DNA of 64,000 bases from Parietaria judaica (taxonomy: Eukaryota > Streptophyta > Magnoliopsida > Rosales > Urticaceae). Of this stretch, positions 1 through 16,463 are shown in pieces. The position numbers and the translations under genes are program-made. The stretch is from NCBI GenBank assembly GCA_954871525.1, contig OX940864.1, forward strand, positions 11,650,001-11,714,000. Direction: 5' to 3'. The first letter of the stretch is position 1. Each line of letters opens with the position of its first letter. The notes under the pieces are model-generated. The model made no database searches, was not told the DNA's origin, and saw nothing but the letters and a program-made list of their open reading frames with translations.

Positions 1-1215
1 AACGATTACTCCGTCGATAACGGCAAACGATTTTTTGGCAAAAACGGCATTCAAATCCTTGCTCCGGCCACATCTCAAAGGTAAAAAAAAAAAACAAAAT
101 CATCTAAAAATTATTATTTTTGGACATTAAACTGAGAAAAAAAAATTATTTGATGTTAAATTATACAAGAGTTAACGAAAAAAAAAATAGTTAAAATCAT
201 ATTTTTTTCTGGTGAACTTGACAAATACCGATTTATGAAATATTCTCAATAAAATAAATAAATATTTACGGAATTGTACTTTTGACATCAATGCGAACTT
301 TTTTTCTTTGAAAGATAGACGAGCCTCATTAAACCTAAATGGGTGAACTCGGGAGGAAAGAGTACTCCACATCAAATCATCATTCACAAACAAATATTCC
401 AACACTTGGCAAAATAGACTCGAACCAAACAATATTTCTTATAAATTTAATTGCAAGTTAAGCAAGACAATGCACCACCCAATTTTATTACAACTTGTCG
501 AATTAAATTAGAAACCCACATACTCAGTCCGAGTAACTATTCGATGGATATCAGAGATAATGAAAACCTAAAATCATTGAGAACTTTTCCCCTATTGCGA
601 ACTTTTCCCCTGTCGACATGATTAAAAAAACATTTGGGTTTATTTAAACATGAATGCATGATTAGCATGATTGTAGATCATGTGGAATGTTTACCTAATT
701 CTGTGAATAAAATAAATTAATTATTAATGGCTCAATCTTTTCATTATAGAAATAAAATTCTATTCGTCAAAGTAGGGATTATTTCACTTACATTTATATA
801 TTGGACCACGTCATTGAAAGATTTATTGACAATTTGCTAAGTTGAATTAATGTTGATATTGAATTATTAACACGGTTTAATTATATTACGGTATATATGG
901 ACCACAAACAATTAAAGACGTGAAGAAATCTAATACGTTGCACCGTGTTATATTAATTATATCTAGTTGATTAATTCGTGTTATTTATGGTTGATTAAGT
1001 CTAGTTACAATTGCTACAATTTTACTCGTTTCTTAAGTCATGTTTTTAGGTAAACGATCATGAGACATAGTTGAAATAAATAATAAATATATTTTTTAAG
1101 GAAATAAATGTGAGTAAATTAACTAGTTTTGGATGTGAAGAGTTTAAATTCATTTGGAAGTAATTAAAATTTTAAATACTCACATTTCAAGATAAAATAA
1201 TAAGCCAAAAGTAAC

Positions 1216-1264
<49 letters not shown>

Positions 1265-1336
1265 TCTTTCATTCTTGGCTTCAAATTATTATTCTTCTTT
1301 AACTTTTTGAAGAGGGGATACAAATTTAAAATAAAC

Positions 1337-1370
<34 letters not shown>

Positions 1371-1919
1371 TTGGTTTTGAAATATTGCCATGAATCGTGC
1401 CCTGCCCGATTTTGTAATTAAAAAGGTCTCTTTAGGTGCGGACTCGATTCTCAACTTCGACAAAAAAAAAAAAAAAAAACGACATTGCGAATAAATTAGG
1501 CCAAAGGCACCGTAGCCGGTTTTCACTCCTAGAATAAATGCCACCATTCAATTTGGTCAGACGTAAAACATTATTTTTTTTAAATGCACATTTTGAATTA
1601 CTAGTAATATAAGTACTTGATATTTTCAATTTGTCATATTATAAACCTTTTTTTTTAAACTATATGCAGTTCATTTAATCATGTAACACATTTGTCCATA
1701 AATTTGCTTTGAAGAACATTAAACACCATTCAATTGTACTATAAACACCAAAGATAACCAAAAATGAATTTATTATTCACAAAAGTGATCAATAATACAA
1801 CATACATCAAATCTCAAATCTCAAATCTCAACAGCTAACCAAAAATAAATTCCGAAAAAAAAAAATACAATAAGAATAACAATAAATATATTCGAGTCAT
1901 CCAAAATGAATCAAATTAC

Positions 1920-1951
<32 letters not shown>

Positions 1952-1992
1952 AAATAAACATAATTGAATTAAATAAATAAATATCCCCCTCT
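1..1992. other. Intergenic AT-rich stretch
   Basis: I see no supported gene here. The stretch is AT-rich and carries two TTA microsatellites (1218-1264 and 1339-1371). A run of about 28 A residues (1920-1948) lies just beyond the 3' end of the first AG-peptide gene. Short reading frames here are chance frames through simple repeats. Confidence 0.6.
1218..1264. repeat. TTA microsatellite
   Basis: Uninterrupted TTA repeat of about 15 units. A second run of about 11 units lies at 1339-1371. Confidence 0.95.
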
Positions 1993-2178
1993 CTAGTGCT
2001 TCAACAATGCGAAGGCGGAGATGATCAGCGAGGCACCGACAACAGCACCGGACACTGGCGACGAGTACGCGGCTGCCGTCATCGGGGCCGGGGCCGGCGA
2101 CGGGGAAAGGTCCTGCGCCGACACGACGACAGCGAAGACGAGCATGATCATGGCGGCGAAGAAGGTCTTGAAGGCCAT
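1993..2178 (-). CDS. Arabinogalactan peptide 1 (AG-peptide, GPI-anchored)
   Basis: A complete 61-residue intronless gene. Residues 1-21 form a secretion signal (MAFKTFFAAMIML..., cleavage expected near VSA/Q). A very short mature part follows with clustered Ser/Ala-Pro dipeptides (SPSPAPAP, about residues 25-32), the classic sites for proline hydroxylation and arabinogalactan addition. The rest is a small-residue segment and a hydrophobic tail ending ALLKH, which fits a GPI-attachment signal. By family knowledge such peptides become heavily glycosylated, GPI-anchored cell-surface proteoglycans of about a dozen residues. The start is the only ATG giving the signal peptide. A TATAAATA box lies about 110 bp upstream. 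It is the first of three tandem same-strand paralogues. The family call is firm, but no particular Arabidopsis orthologue can be assigned. Confidence 0.9.
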   Translation of the reverse strand: MAFKTFFAAMIMLVFAVVVSAQDLSPSPAPAPMTAAAYSSPVSGAVVGASLIISAFALLKH

Positions 2179-2289
2179 TTTTGGAAGAAGAAATTGAGAA
2201 ACTTGATTGAGCTTTAGAGAGAGAGAGTGTGTGAGAGAGAGAGTCGAGAGAAATATTGGATTGTGTTGAAGAGAGTAAATTGAGAGATG

Positions 2290-2297
2290 TATTTATA
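2290..2297 (-). promoter_or_regulatory. TATA box of AG-peptide gene 1
   Basis: TATAAATA on the minus strand, about 112 bp upstream of the start codon. The leader between them is rich in CT (GA on the plus strand), as is common in plant leaders. Confidence 0.7.
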
Positions 2298-2838
2298 GGG
2301 TTGGGAATTGTGGAAAAGAGAAGCGTGTGGGACCCACTTGGCATTTTAAAATTGAAAAGGGGGAATTGTGGCAACGGGAAGAAAATTGGGGGGGCTCTTT
2401 AGGGCTGGCTTTCCAACGGCTACATTGCTTTACAGTTCGGTGGGCCATACTTACACTGTTATATAATATTATTATATTTATGTTGTAGTGGCGAATAACG
2501 TGTTGTGTTGTGTTGTGTCTGTGTTTTGTCGTGTGACTCGTGTCATGTGGTCAGTTTGACTGTTTTTGACACGTGACTTGTTCTGATTGGCTGGTTTTCA
2601 TATGTGTCGGCGAGATATTTTCTCAACTATTATGTCGTTTTCTGCTTACAACTGGAAAAATCTTTTATTTTTATGGTATAAATTTATTTATTTTTTCTTT
2701 CTAAATTTCATTAATTCATTATTAAAAATAAAAAATTTAAATATTACATTTGTCCATAATTTAATGACACATTTAAAATTTTATTAAAACATAAAAAATG
2801 AATAAATTTTAAAAAATATAACAGAACTAGGTACAACT

Positions 2839-2862
2839 GAACTAGGGCCACGGCCCTAGTTC
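2839..2862. repeat. Perfect 11-bp inverted repeat
   Basis: GAACTAGGGCC and its exact complement are separated by 2 bp, forming a GC-rich stem in otherwise AT-rich DNA. It sits just upstream of a CT-rich leader-like tract. Function unknown. Confidence 0.8.
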
Positions 2863-3424
2863 GTTGCATAGGATCAGAAGTCCACTCTATATCATAACTC
2901 TTCGTCTCTCTTTGTTGGAAGTCGCCCTCATCCCTCTCCCCAGCTCCTCCGCTCCCACGCGAGTCTCGTTTCTGGGTTCTTCTTCTCATTCTCACTGGTT
3001 TTTGGGTTCTCTTTTATTATTTTTTTTTGCTCACAAAGTAAGAGAAAATGTTGTTGAAGATTGTTGAGTTATGGTGTATTAGGTAGGTTGATTATCTTCA
3101 GGTTTATTTGTGGTACAAAAATCAAAGATTTAAATGGTGGCTGTTTTTAGCAATGCTTGTTCATTTAGTTTATTTTATAAATTAAGTAATATTTTTACTT
3201 TTTATTCTTTATATTGATAGTTTTATTTAATTTGAACGTTATCGACTTTACATATATTTATTGATGGTACTTTGGTGTATGATTTGGAGTTATAAATACA
3301 TTTTTTCACATGAGAATATGTTCATTAGATGATAGATACTTTAAAATGTTAATCATTTTAACTTATTAATCGAGATAAACAAAATAAAAAATTAAAGAAA
3401 CTGTACCAGAGAAGTGGGCACACC

Positions 3425-3544
3425 ATGGATGTATCCATCAAGAAATTAATCGAGAGCCTCGAAAGGCCCCGTCTCGTCGAGCTGTTTGCAGAGCCCGAGA
3501 TAAGCGAGATACAGAACACGGTCTTTGGCGGCGGCCATTTCTAA
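3425..3544. other. GC-rich coding-like island, possible gene fragment
   Basis: A 120-bp island whose composition contrasts sharply with its AT-rich surroundings. Both strands read open. Plus gives a 39-codon frame (MDVSIKKLIESLERPRLV...). Minus gives a 30-codon frame from 3538 (MAAAKDRVLYLAYLG...) in a good initiation context. The minus frame's first dozen residues faintly recall a 14-3-3 N-terminus, but the similarity fades. It is probably a captured or decayed first exon. Neither strand nor family is established. Confidence 0.3.
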
Positions 3545-4657
3545 TCAATTCTTATTAATCGCAATTTAACAGTGATTGATTACTCGGCATTCTTGGGAAG
3601 TATATTCATTGGATCATCGTAATCATAGATTAGCAATTGACTGTTGGACAACTGAAAGTTGAGTTTTATTACTTTATATGCTTGAAACTCGTAAGAGCGC
3701 TTTGTAACTTGTAATTACATGTGTGATTTGTACTTTGTGGAATTAAATAAAACAAATAAGAGACCTATTTAGTTATCGCAAATTGTATAAACAAATAAAG
3801 TGTGTTGTCAAGTTTATTCAGTTTCATGTTGTCAAACGTGCCCATAATAAGATAACGAATCTTCATTAGGGTCAAAAAGTCAACCCCGTCGAAATTGAAG
3901 GACAAAGACGATGGACATTAAATAATTATATTACTCAGCATTTATAAAATTTAATAGAAGTTATTATTCACATAAATTTATGAAGAGCACAATTGATATT
4001 TTTTCGTATCATCGTCAAGGTAAAGTAGTGGGAACAATTGATATATTATTTTCATGCATAAAGTTGGTATAAAAAGATATTATTTTGTCATGTATGTATT
4101 GTTTTCCATAATTTTTGTGACATAAAAGAAAATTTTCCCCGCAAAAATAAAATTGAACAATTATATACTACAAAAAAACAAAAAAAAGGTGCAAAGTGTA
4201 TTTATCAAAATTAAAGGATTTTTTTGTTGATTCTCGATGATATTTTTAAAATTTAAATCAAGCCATCATGTAAATTTACTACAAGAAGATGCTCATTAGC
4301 AACATCAAGAAATTTATGTATAATTTACTCTTCTTCTTTTCTTTTTTTTTTGTCAAGGTTTTTGTATAACATTTTCTTCCATTCATAAAGTGATTTCATA
4401 GTGAATTATAATACATTTCCTTTACTAAAAGTAAAAATAAAAATAAAAATAAGCAACACTAATAACTGATATGATAATCTGGAAATAAACATGAATATAT
4501 TCTTCATTCATATTAATCACCTTCCAATATATATATCAAAACAAATCGTTACCAAAAAAAAAAAAACCCCAAAAAAATCGGTGACTGATCATAGAACACC
4601 AATCATATCAAACAACAATTAAATAAATGAATATGAAGACACGAATAAAATCGTTCT

Positions 4658-4846
4658 CTAATGCTTCAGCAATGCAAGGAGAGACAAAACCAGAGACGCC
4701 CCGACAAACGTCCCGGAGACACGCACTGAGTACGCTGCCCCTGTTGGCGCCGGCGCCGGCGCTGTGTCCTGCGCCGCAACGACTGAAGAGAAGATCAAAG
4801 CGACGACGAACGCCACGGCAAAAGCCTTCGAGATCGGTTGAGCCAT
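4658..4846 (-). CDS. Arabinogalactan peptide 2 (AG-peptide, GPI-anchored)
   Basis: A complete 62-residue intronless gene, the closest relative of AG-peptide 1 in the window. Residues 1-25 are the signal peptide (MAQPISKAFAVAFVVALIF..., ending VVAA/Q). The mature part QDTAPAPAPTGAAYS carries three Ala-Pro repeats expected to be hydroxylated and arabinogalactosylated. The C-terminal half (VSGTFVGASLVLSLLALLKH) is nearly the same as the tail of gene 1 and serves as the GPI-anchor signal. A TATAAATA box lies about 84 bp upstream. The tail being more conserved than the signal peptide supports tandem duplication. It acts at the plasma membrane and cell wall by family knowledge. Confidence 0.9.
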   Translation of the reverse strand: MAQPISKAFAVAFVVALIFSSVVAAQDTAPAPAPTGAAYSVRVSGTFVGASLVLSLLALLKH

Positions 4847-4929
4847 TTTTTTCTTCTTCTTTTTTGAGGAGATTTAGAAATTTAGAAATTGTTTGTGAGT
4901 TGTGAATTGTGATTGAGAGGTATTGTTTG

Positions 4930-4937
4930 TATTTATA
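4930..4937 (-). promoter_or_regulatory. TATA box of AG-peptide gene 2
   Basis: TATAAATA on the minus strand, about 84 bp upstream of the start codon. Confidence 0.7.
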
Positions 4938-5515
4938 GGAGAAATCTAATGGAAGGAGACAACGGTCAGAAACGGCTATTTAAATTAGCATTTACCAATC
5001 TAAATATATATATTTGTGTATAAATAATTAGTGGTGTGTAATAAAAGTAAGAAAGTATGCCAGAGTGGCACAATGAGAAAAGAAAAGAAGTGATGGGTGG
5101 AAGAACATCAGGTCGATTTTATGGGCTTTTTGGGTGCATTTTTTTTTTTCGAACTTAATTTTTTTAGGCTTCGAAAAATACTCCTAACATGTACAATAAA
5201 AATAAATTAAAAAATGATATTGTGAAAAACAAGTCCTCAATCCCAAATGAATGGGGAGATCGACTCTAAGCATTCGCAAAGTGTTGCGTTTTTATTTCTT
5301 TTCTCGTTAAACCCTAAAAAAACCTTTTTCTTCTTCTTCAGATTAAGGCCTGTAAAATTTTATTCGGTCTAGGGCCGGCCCATGATATACAAGGCAGGCC
5401 TCTTGATGACGAACACTAAATTAGGTTAGGCTTCGATAGACAATATAAGCAAATGTAGACAAACTTATTACCAAAATCAAGCTTTCAAACAAATTGTACA
5501 CAAATAACACTTGAA

Positions 5516-5516
5516 C

Positions 5517-5543
<27 letters not shown>
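5516..5543. repeat. AT dinucleotide repeat
   Basis: About 14 TA units downstream of the third AG-peptide gene. Confidence 0.9.
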
Positions 5544-5547
<4 letters not shown>

Positions 5548-5728
5548 AAACACATCTTAAAAAAAAAAAGAAAAAAAAAGAGGGTTCAAGGTTTAGGATC
5601 GATAAGAAACGACAACATATACATAAATACACAATGTATCAAAACATAAGTACTTTACATATATCATATATGTTATATGTGTGTCCACTCCATAATACAC
5701 ATCACATAGCAAAACCTTTCAAAACTCA

Positions 5729-5938
5729 TTAGTGTAGAAGAAGAGCAACGACGGAGATCAACATCGAAGAAAATGCCACAAACCCGGAAACTGAAAAAGC
5801 GTAGCCGTCACCGGTTTCAAGCCCTGGCATCGGAGCTGCAGCCAAATCGCCTTGAGCCGTGATTTTGACCACATGGATGAGAAACAATGTGATAATTGTG
5901 AGAAGAACAAAGGATTTTGATGTACCAAAGCTTGCCAT
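5729..5938 (-). CDS. Arabinogalactan peptide 3, divergent member
   Basis: A complete 69-residue intronless gene, third of the tandem set. Residues 1-28 form a signal peptide (MASFGTSKSFVLLTIITLF..., cleavage near ITA/Q). The tail (VSGFVAFSSMLISVVALLLH) fits the same GPI-anchor plan as its neighbours. The mature part is different. It has only two isolated prolines in AAPMPG and an acidic stretch LETGDGY, instead of the clustered AP/SP dipeptides of the other two. By family knowledge this lowers the number of expected arabinogalactan sites to one or two. A TATA box lies about 118 bp upstream, so the gene looks expressible. It is either a specialised paralogue or one losing its glycomodule. Confidence 0.8.
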   Translation of the reverse strand: MASFGTSKSFVLLTIITLFLIHVVKITAQGDLAAAPMPGLETGDGYAFSVSGFVAFSSMLISVVALLLH

Positions 5939-6055
5939 AATTTAAATCAAAGCTTTGGTTTCACAAATAGAGAAGAAAATATTAGTAAAAAAATTGATCA
6001 ACAATGTGAAATTGTAAGGGTCTTTAGAGATTGTTGTGTTTTTGTATGACTATCA

Positions 6056-6063
6056 TATTTATA
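6056..6063 (-). promoter_or_regulatory. TATA box of AG-peptide gene 3
   Basis: TATAAATA on the minus strand, about 118 bp upstream of the start codon. Confidence 0.65.
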
Positions 6064-6938
6064 AAGGTTGGAGATGCATAGTTGTGATAAATTTACCTAT
6101 TTATTTTTTATTTTTTTATAATTACAATGTAAAACAACAATTTATTTTTCTTGACCTTGCTGTTTGGTCACGTCATGGTTCTTTTGGACCCATTGGTTTG
6201 GTAGTATTCCAAATCTCGTATCATTATCAAGAATTTTTATTTATTTATTTTTACATCGATTTTATTTATTGTTACTATGGACCGTCTCATCCCGATGTTA
6301 TAATTTCGCTTTACTAACTGTTATTAAAAATAAAAATAAAAAGGTTGAAATTCTCTCAATTTTTTAAAGAACTGAAATCAAAATTCCGGCTCCAAATCTT
6401 CAAACATACACATCTCAGAAAATATTATAAGAAATTTAAAGGTGGGAAATCAGTTTTGTTGATATTTACCTTTTGGAATATAGTTCTTTCGAAATATGTC
6501 AATTAATTAAAATTCACACTTTCTTCTAAAGGGACTGAGTACCTTCTATTTGTTGAAGTAAAATGAACAATATTAGGCACTGAGTTATAATTCTTAGCCT
6601 TAATTTGGACACTGGTGATAATATAGCAGTAAATGTGTTACATAAACAATATTCTAGAATATGTATTAATGTTAAATAATTTGATCATTTGTATTATTCT
6701 TTTGGATCCGATTTCCATGTCTTAAATCTAATGTTAGATCTCAAACTCTGAGTAAACGTAAGTCGTTGAATACTAAAAAAGAAATTTCGAACCATAATAT
6801 TTGGTTTCGGATTTACTCAAGTTTTTACAAAATCATAACTAAAATCCGGCCGGGTTTTACACTATATTTACAAGGTTACATAGACTAGTAAGAATCATTT
6901 GTTTGCAAAGGTTCAAACTTCAAAGCTTGGAAATGAAA
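6064..6938. other. Intergenic AT-rich stretch
   Basis: Nothing recognisable between the third AG-peptide promoter and the hAT element A. Confidence 0.5.
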
Positions 6939-7242
6939 TTTGCAGGTAATGCCCAAAATATGAATCCGGGTTAAACCCGGATTCATTAAAAAAAAATAAA
7001 AAACCCGGATACCGAAATATCCGGATCCGGGTTTTTCCGGAACCGGATATTTCGGTATCCGGGAAACAAACAACCCGGATAAATTATTATCCGGGTTTTT
7101 GAAAAAAAAAAAAAACGAGCCAACGGCTCTTTAATCTGGGCCGTTGGATCGTTGGTCTGAAGAAAAATTGCATGGGGGCCCTCAAAAATAGCCGTTGGAG
7201 CTATAATTACACCTCTTACTCGAATTCCTACATATTTTTCCC

Positions 7243-7250
7243 TATAAATA
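7243..7250 (+). promoter_or_regulatory. TATA box of hAT element A
   Basis: TATAAATA followed by a leader rich in CTCTCAA. The same box and leader occur in element B (62293-62300, minus strand), so this is probably the transposase promoter. Confidence 0.65.
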
Positions 7251-7542
7251 CACCATTTCACTCCCATTTTTTTCACACATCCTCTTCTCTTCATCTCCAA
7301 CTCTCCCAAACTCTCTCAAGCTCTCAAAGATCCGATTTTACTCTATAGTTTAGCTACTTTATAATTATATAAATACTCTCTATTGTTAGTTTAATATATT
7401 GTTTAGGTATTTTAGTTGTTATTACTTTAGTTTATATAGTTGTTATTATTAGTATTTTAGTTTATTATTAGTTGTTATTAATTATTTATTATTAGTAATT
7501 TAGTTTATTTAATTGTTATTATTAGTTTAATTTGTCGTTAAT

Positions 7543-7923
7543 ATGTCGAGTGGCAACAACCGTTCTCGAGGACGTCCCGATGTCCGAGGAAAAGGACGGT
7601 CCACTATTCCGTCGCCGCGGTCGATTAATAGCGGGACGGCTTTTAGTCAACATAACTATAATGTCGGAGTTATGAATCAACACAATGTTCCCGGTTCTTC
7701 TAGCCAACCGTTACCGGTTCATGGTCAATATGGTACCGGTAGCGTCGGGCCTAACCAACAATTATTATTTTCTCAAGGTAACGTCGGTGCTTTTACTAAC
7801 TTACTTAATTATCAAGGTCCCTATATTCCGGAATGGCACAGCCTTAGCAACGAGGAATAATACCAAGCACAACAAGTCCAACAACATCGTCAACAACAAT
7901 ATGTTTCCCCCGACGACGCCGAG
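7543..7923 (+). pseudogene. First exon of hAT transposase (element A), broken
   Basis: A 127-codon exon from an ATG to a splice donor (GAG/GTACGT). It encodes a low-complexity Gly/Ser/Asn/Gln-rich segment (MSSGNNRSRGRPDVRGKGRS..., later VMNQHNVPGSSSQP and a glutamine-rich end). An in-frame TAA at 7858-7860 replaces a CAA codon present in element B, so translation would stop after 105 residues. The same exon is recognisable at protein level in element B, and in both copies it ends in phase 0. That supports it as a genuine coding exon of the ancestral transposase. No known domain recognised. Confidence 0.65.
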
Positions 7924-8050
7924 GTACGTTTAATTTAAGTAGTTAATTAATTAAATAATTGTTTTATTATATTTGAAATTGTTAGATAAAGAAATTGTTT
8001 TCAATAATTAATTAAATTAATCGCTAAATATTAATTTGTAAGTGTTGTTG

Positions 8051-8285
8051 CCACGTCACTTGAAAGTCTTAGTATGCTCTGTGGTTGCGGTTCCGACTGA
8101 TCTTCCACATCAGAAACGAATTTCTTGAGATTTAATAATCATTTAATCATACTATTTTAATTAATTAATTTAGTTTAATTATTTTAGTTTAATTAATTAA
8201 TTTGTCACGTCTTTTGAAAGTCTTAGTATGCTCTGTGGTTGCGGTTCCGGCTGATCTTCCACATCAGAAACAAATTTCTTGAAAT
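8051..8285 (+). repeat. Two direct repeats of about 80 bp inside element A
   Basis: Two near-identical copies, at about 8052-8130 and 8206-8285. They share the core CTTAGTATGCTCTGTGGTTG followed by a CCACATCAGAAAC block. They lie in the intron-like spacer after the first exon and have no counterpart in element B. Only a few substitutions separate them. Origin unknown. Confidence 0.75.
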
Positions 8286-8458
8286 TTTTTGTTAGCTAAT
8301 AATCATTTAATCATATTAGTTTAATTAAACTTTAAATAGTTACTTAAATAAGTTTAAAAAAATTAAAAATGGTATTTTTTATGTGTGGTGATAATTATAA
8401 AGTTTTTACGGATTATGGTGTCTTAGAAAGGTTGGTTTTTAAATAAGGTTTGCTTTGC

Positions 8459-8878
8459 AATACGTCTACTTCTTCACCGGGTTCACAAGGAAGTGGCGCT
8501 TCGGGATCTCGAGTTCTTGGTCGACGTCGACGGCGCAACACCATCGACGAGTACGCCCGATTCTGCAACCTTCCTCCGACACCGTGCCCTAACGAAGGCC
8601 TCGACATTCTTCAATGGTGGCACGCAAATCGATCAGAATATCCGGTTTTATCCTTGTTGGCTCGTGACATTCTCACAATCCCAGTCTCAACGGTATCATC
8701 GGAGGCGGCATTCTCAATGGCCGGAAGGATGTTAGAGCCTCGCCGGAAGTCTACAAAATCATTGATGGTCGAGATCCTTATGCTTTCGAGAGATTGGATT
8801 ATGGCCAACAAGCGATAACAAGAAAACGATATGTTCGACCGAGAAATGGCGAATTACTTTTCACAGATTCAAATGTAA
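8459..8878 (+). pseudogene. hAT C-terminal dimerisation region (element A)
   Basis: Coding remnant starting at the deletion junction. It contains the family signature of the hAT C-terminus: LQWWHANRSEYPVLSLLARD, then IPVSTVSSEAAFSMAGRML and a closing LSRDWIMANKR. A TAA replaces the CAA found in element B right after NKR (8816-8818). Reading past it gives QENDMFDREMANYFSQIQM before a natural stop at 8876-8878. The region is inactive here because the catalytic core is missing. Confidence 0.85.
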
Positions 8879-9431
8879 TTCATTTTCAATTGTTCGTTTT
8901 CTTATTGTACTTTGAATTTGTAACTTCGTTTGCCGTTCGAAATTTGGTTGTAGTTGTACTTTCTCGTATCCGACCTTCGAGTTTGTTGAATAAAAACGCA
9001 TATTTACTTTCTTTTGTTGTTGTATGTTTTATTTATTTCGTAATTATTTTTTAAATATTTAAAACACTTAAAATAATTTAAAATTTTAAAAATTTATTTT
9101 TTTCATAACCGAACTTAAGTACCAAAATGTTAGATTTGAACAACTAAACGAAACGAGGGACTAAACAATAAATATCACAATTTAAAAACAAAAAAAAACA
9201 AAACCCGGATCCGGATATATCCGGGATTTTTTTTCCCGGACCCGGATATATCCGTATCCGGGTTATGGTAAAAAAAAAAAAAATTACCGGTCGGATGTGA
9301 AATAAGGGGACATTTTGGGGACTATTTGCAGGACAGCTCTATCCTAGCTTCCACGGAATGTAGTTTCACCATATTTTGCTAAAATGATATGGGACCTCTT
9401 TCTCATAGTGATGATCATAACTTAGGATCAA

Positions 9432-9432
<1 letters not shown>

Positions 9433-9465
<33 letters not shown>
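9433..9465. repeat. AT dinucleotide repeat
   Basis: About 16 AT units. Confidence 0.9.
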
Positions 9466-9469
<4 letters not shown>

Positions 9470-10019
9470 TTCGTCTATTCTTGCACACATATTAAAATGG
9501 GATTATAAACCAATCTGAATACAATATTGAAAATAGAGGTATGAAAGAACGAACAATCCAATTTACAGTGATTCGCTTAAAGATCGAATCTTGATCTCCG
9601 TTATGCGTCCACTCTTTCTCGGGAAAAATTCCGGTTGCATTATAGGATGTTGCGGTTTAACAAACATTCACTCATACAAATTGTTCTACACATTTCAATT
9701 CTTAACTCATGGAGAAAAAATAAATAAATTTAATGCCTATTCTTGTTGCTTATCATAAATTCAATCTATGAATTGATAAGGCTATTTATTATGTCTTTAA
9801 TTGTCTTTATTACCATAACCGATAAATCCTATGCAATTTATAGTTGGCATATATACATACAAATCTAAGATTGTTATTCATCTTAAGATTCAATAAACAA
9901 AGCTCTTTCAAGTACAGTATAAATAATCTGAAAATAAGTAAAAGTCATAGCATATTTTATAACTCCGATGAGATCATACTTTTGTATGACCCTGATTCGA
10001 ACTAACATGATTAAATTTT

Positions 10020-10100
10020 TCTTTGATAAATTAATAAACTCGATAAAATAATAAAATTCTTTGGTCCCAACGGTATTAATTTATAGAAGTTTTCTTGTAT
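10020..10100. mobile_element. Truncated pogo/Emigrant-like MITE end
   Basis: The segment ends in GGTATTAATTTATAGAAGTT. Before that it has the GGTCCCAACGG block and GATAAATTAATA motifs that characterise the end of the intact element at 17013-17692. The other end is not visible. Confidence 0.5.
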
Positions 10101-10761
10101 GTTGCTCAATAGTATTGTGAATATGCACCAAAGAAAAAGAAAGAATAAACGGAAGATATTGTTACTTAAACGTATATGTATATATATTTTCCGCAAATAT
10201 TCTTTTAGCTAAAAATACAAGAGAGCAAGAAGACCTCATCATTTTGAAAATAAATATAAAATGTTTGAATCCGTTTGGACCAAAAACAAAATTTATAACT
10301 CTTGGACGTGCTTACCAATACAACAACTTGGAATTGAACAATCAAACTTATATTTATAGAAAGAGAATCCAAGGCTTCATACATAAAAACCTAAAGAGCA
10401 ATTACAAATAATAATAATGATAATAATAAAAAGTCTTGCTCTTATAATTATGCAAATTCGGGAAATTAGCAGCTTAAGTATCGAAAGTTAGGGCCAAGCG
10501 TAGCCGAAGCCTTCAGTAAAAAGAATCTAGATTTTTAGATCTCCAAAATAAACTTTAAGTTAATATCATTAGAATCATGCAATGAAAAATGTATAACTGA
10601 ATTGCCAATATTCAATTACATGCTGCAAATCAATTCTTGTTTTCCAATCCTATTCTAGTATTCAATCAAACAGCACTAAAAATAAGTGACACACAATTTA
10701 TATTTAAAAATAAAATAAAATAAAAACACAATGTGCAAAAAGAAAAAAGGAAGAAGGGGAA

Positions 10762-16215
<5,454 letters not shown>

Positions 16216-16438
16216 GAGAGAGAAGCTTGAAACACAGATTCTATTCCCAAGCAGAAATTGCAAAGGAGAAGAGGACGGAGTGTGTGAAGAGACCGCGAAT
16301 TTGCAGACCCAGAAGAGGAAATTCGAGAAAGTACCGAATGACGATCTTTAGTTCCTAAAAAAGGTTGAATCTTTGTGTGAATTCAAGTGATTGAAGGATC
16401 TTATAGGTAAGAAGAGGACTACAGAATTGAGCAGAAAC

Positions 16439-16463
16439 GAGAGAGAGAGAGAGAGAGAGAGAG
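16439..16463. repeat. GA repeat upstream of the NEK gene
   Basis: GA dinucleotide run of about 12 units (CT on the coding strand), roughly 225 bp upstream of the NEK start codon. It may be part of the leader or core promoter. Confidence 0.8.

Larger units (their letters stand above)
2400..4600. other. Intergenic stretch between AG-peptide genes 1 and 2
   Basis: No complete gene is visible. The stretch holds an 11-bp perfect inverted repeat (2839-2862), a CT-rich leader-like segment (about 2885-3050) and one GC-rich coding-looking island (3425-3544), described separately. The rest is AT-rich. Confidence 0.5.
6947..9324 (+). mobile_element. hAT transposon A, internally deleted (Ds-like)
   Basis: A 2378-bp element flanked by a perfect 8-bp TSD, TTTGCAGG (6939-6946 and 9325-9332), the length typical of hAT insertions. 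The ends are imperfect inverted repeats: TAATGCCCAAAAT at left, TAGTCCCCAAAAT read inward at right. Inside both ends lie many copies of CCCGGAT/ATCCGGG, which look like subterminal transposase-binding repeats. It keeps a promoter, the first exon and the C-terminal hAT dimerisation region, but lacks the BED finger and catalytic core. Comparison with element B (54.7-62.7 kb) shows a deletion of about 2.2 kb at a GCAAT microhomology (near 8457-8461). It cannot supply its own transposase. Confidence 0.9.
9333..10761. other. Intergenic stretch downstream of the NEK gene
   Basis: AT-rich, with an AT dinucleotide run at 9433-9465 and a truncated pogo-like end (10020-10100). The part next to 10761 should contain the NEK 3' UTR, but I cannot place its end. 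Confidence 0.5.
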
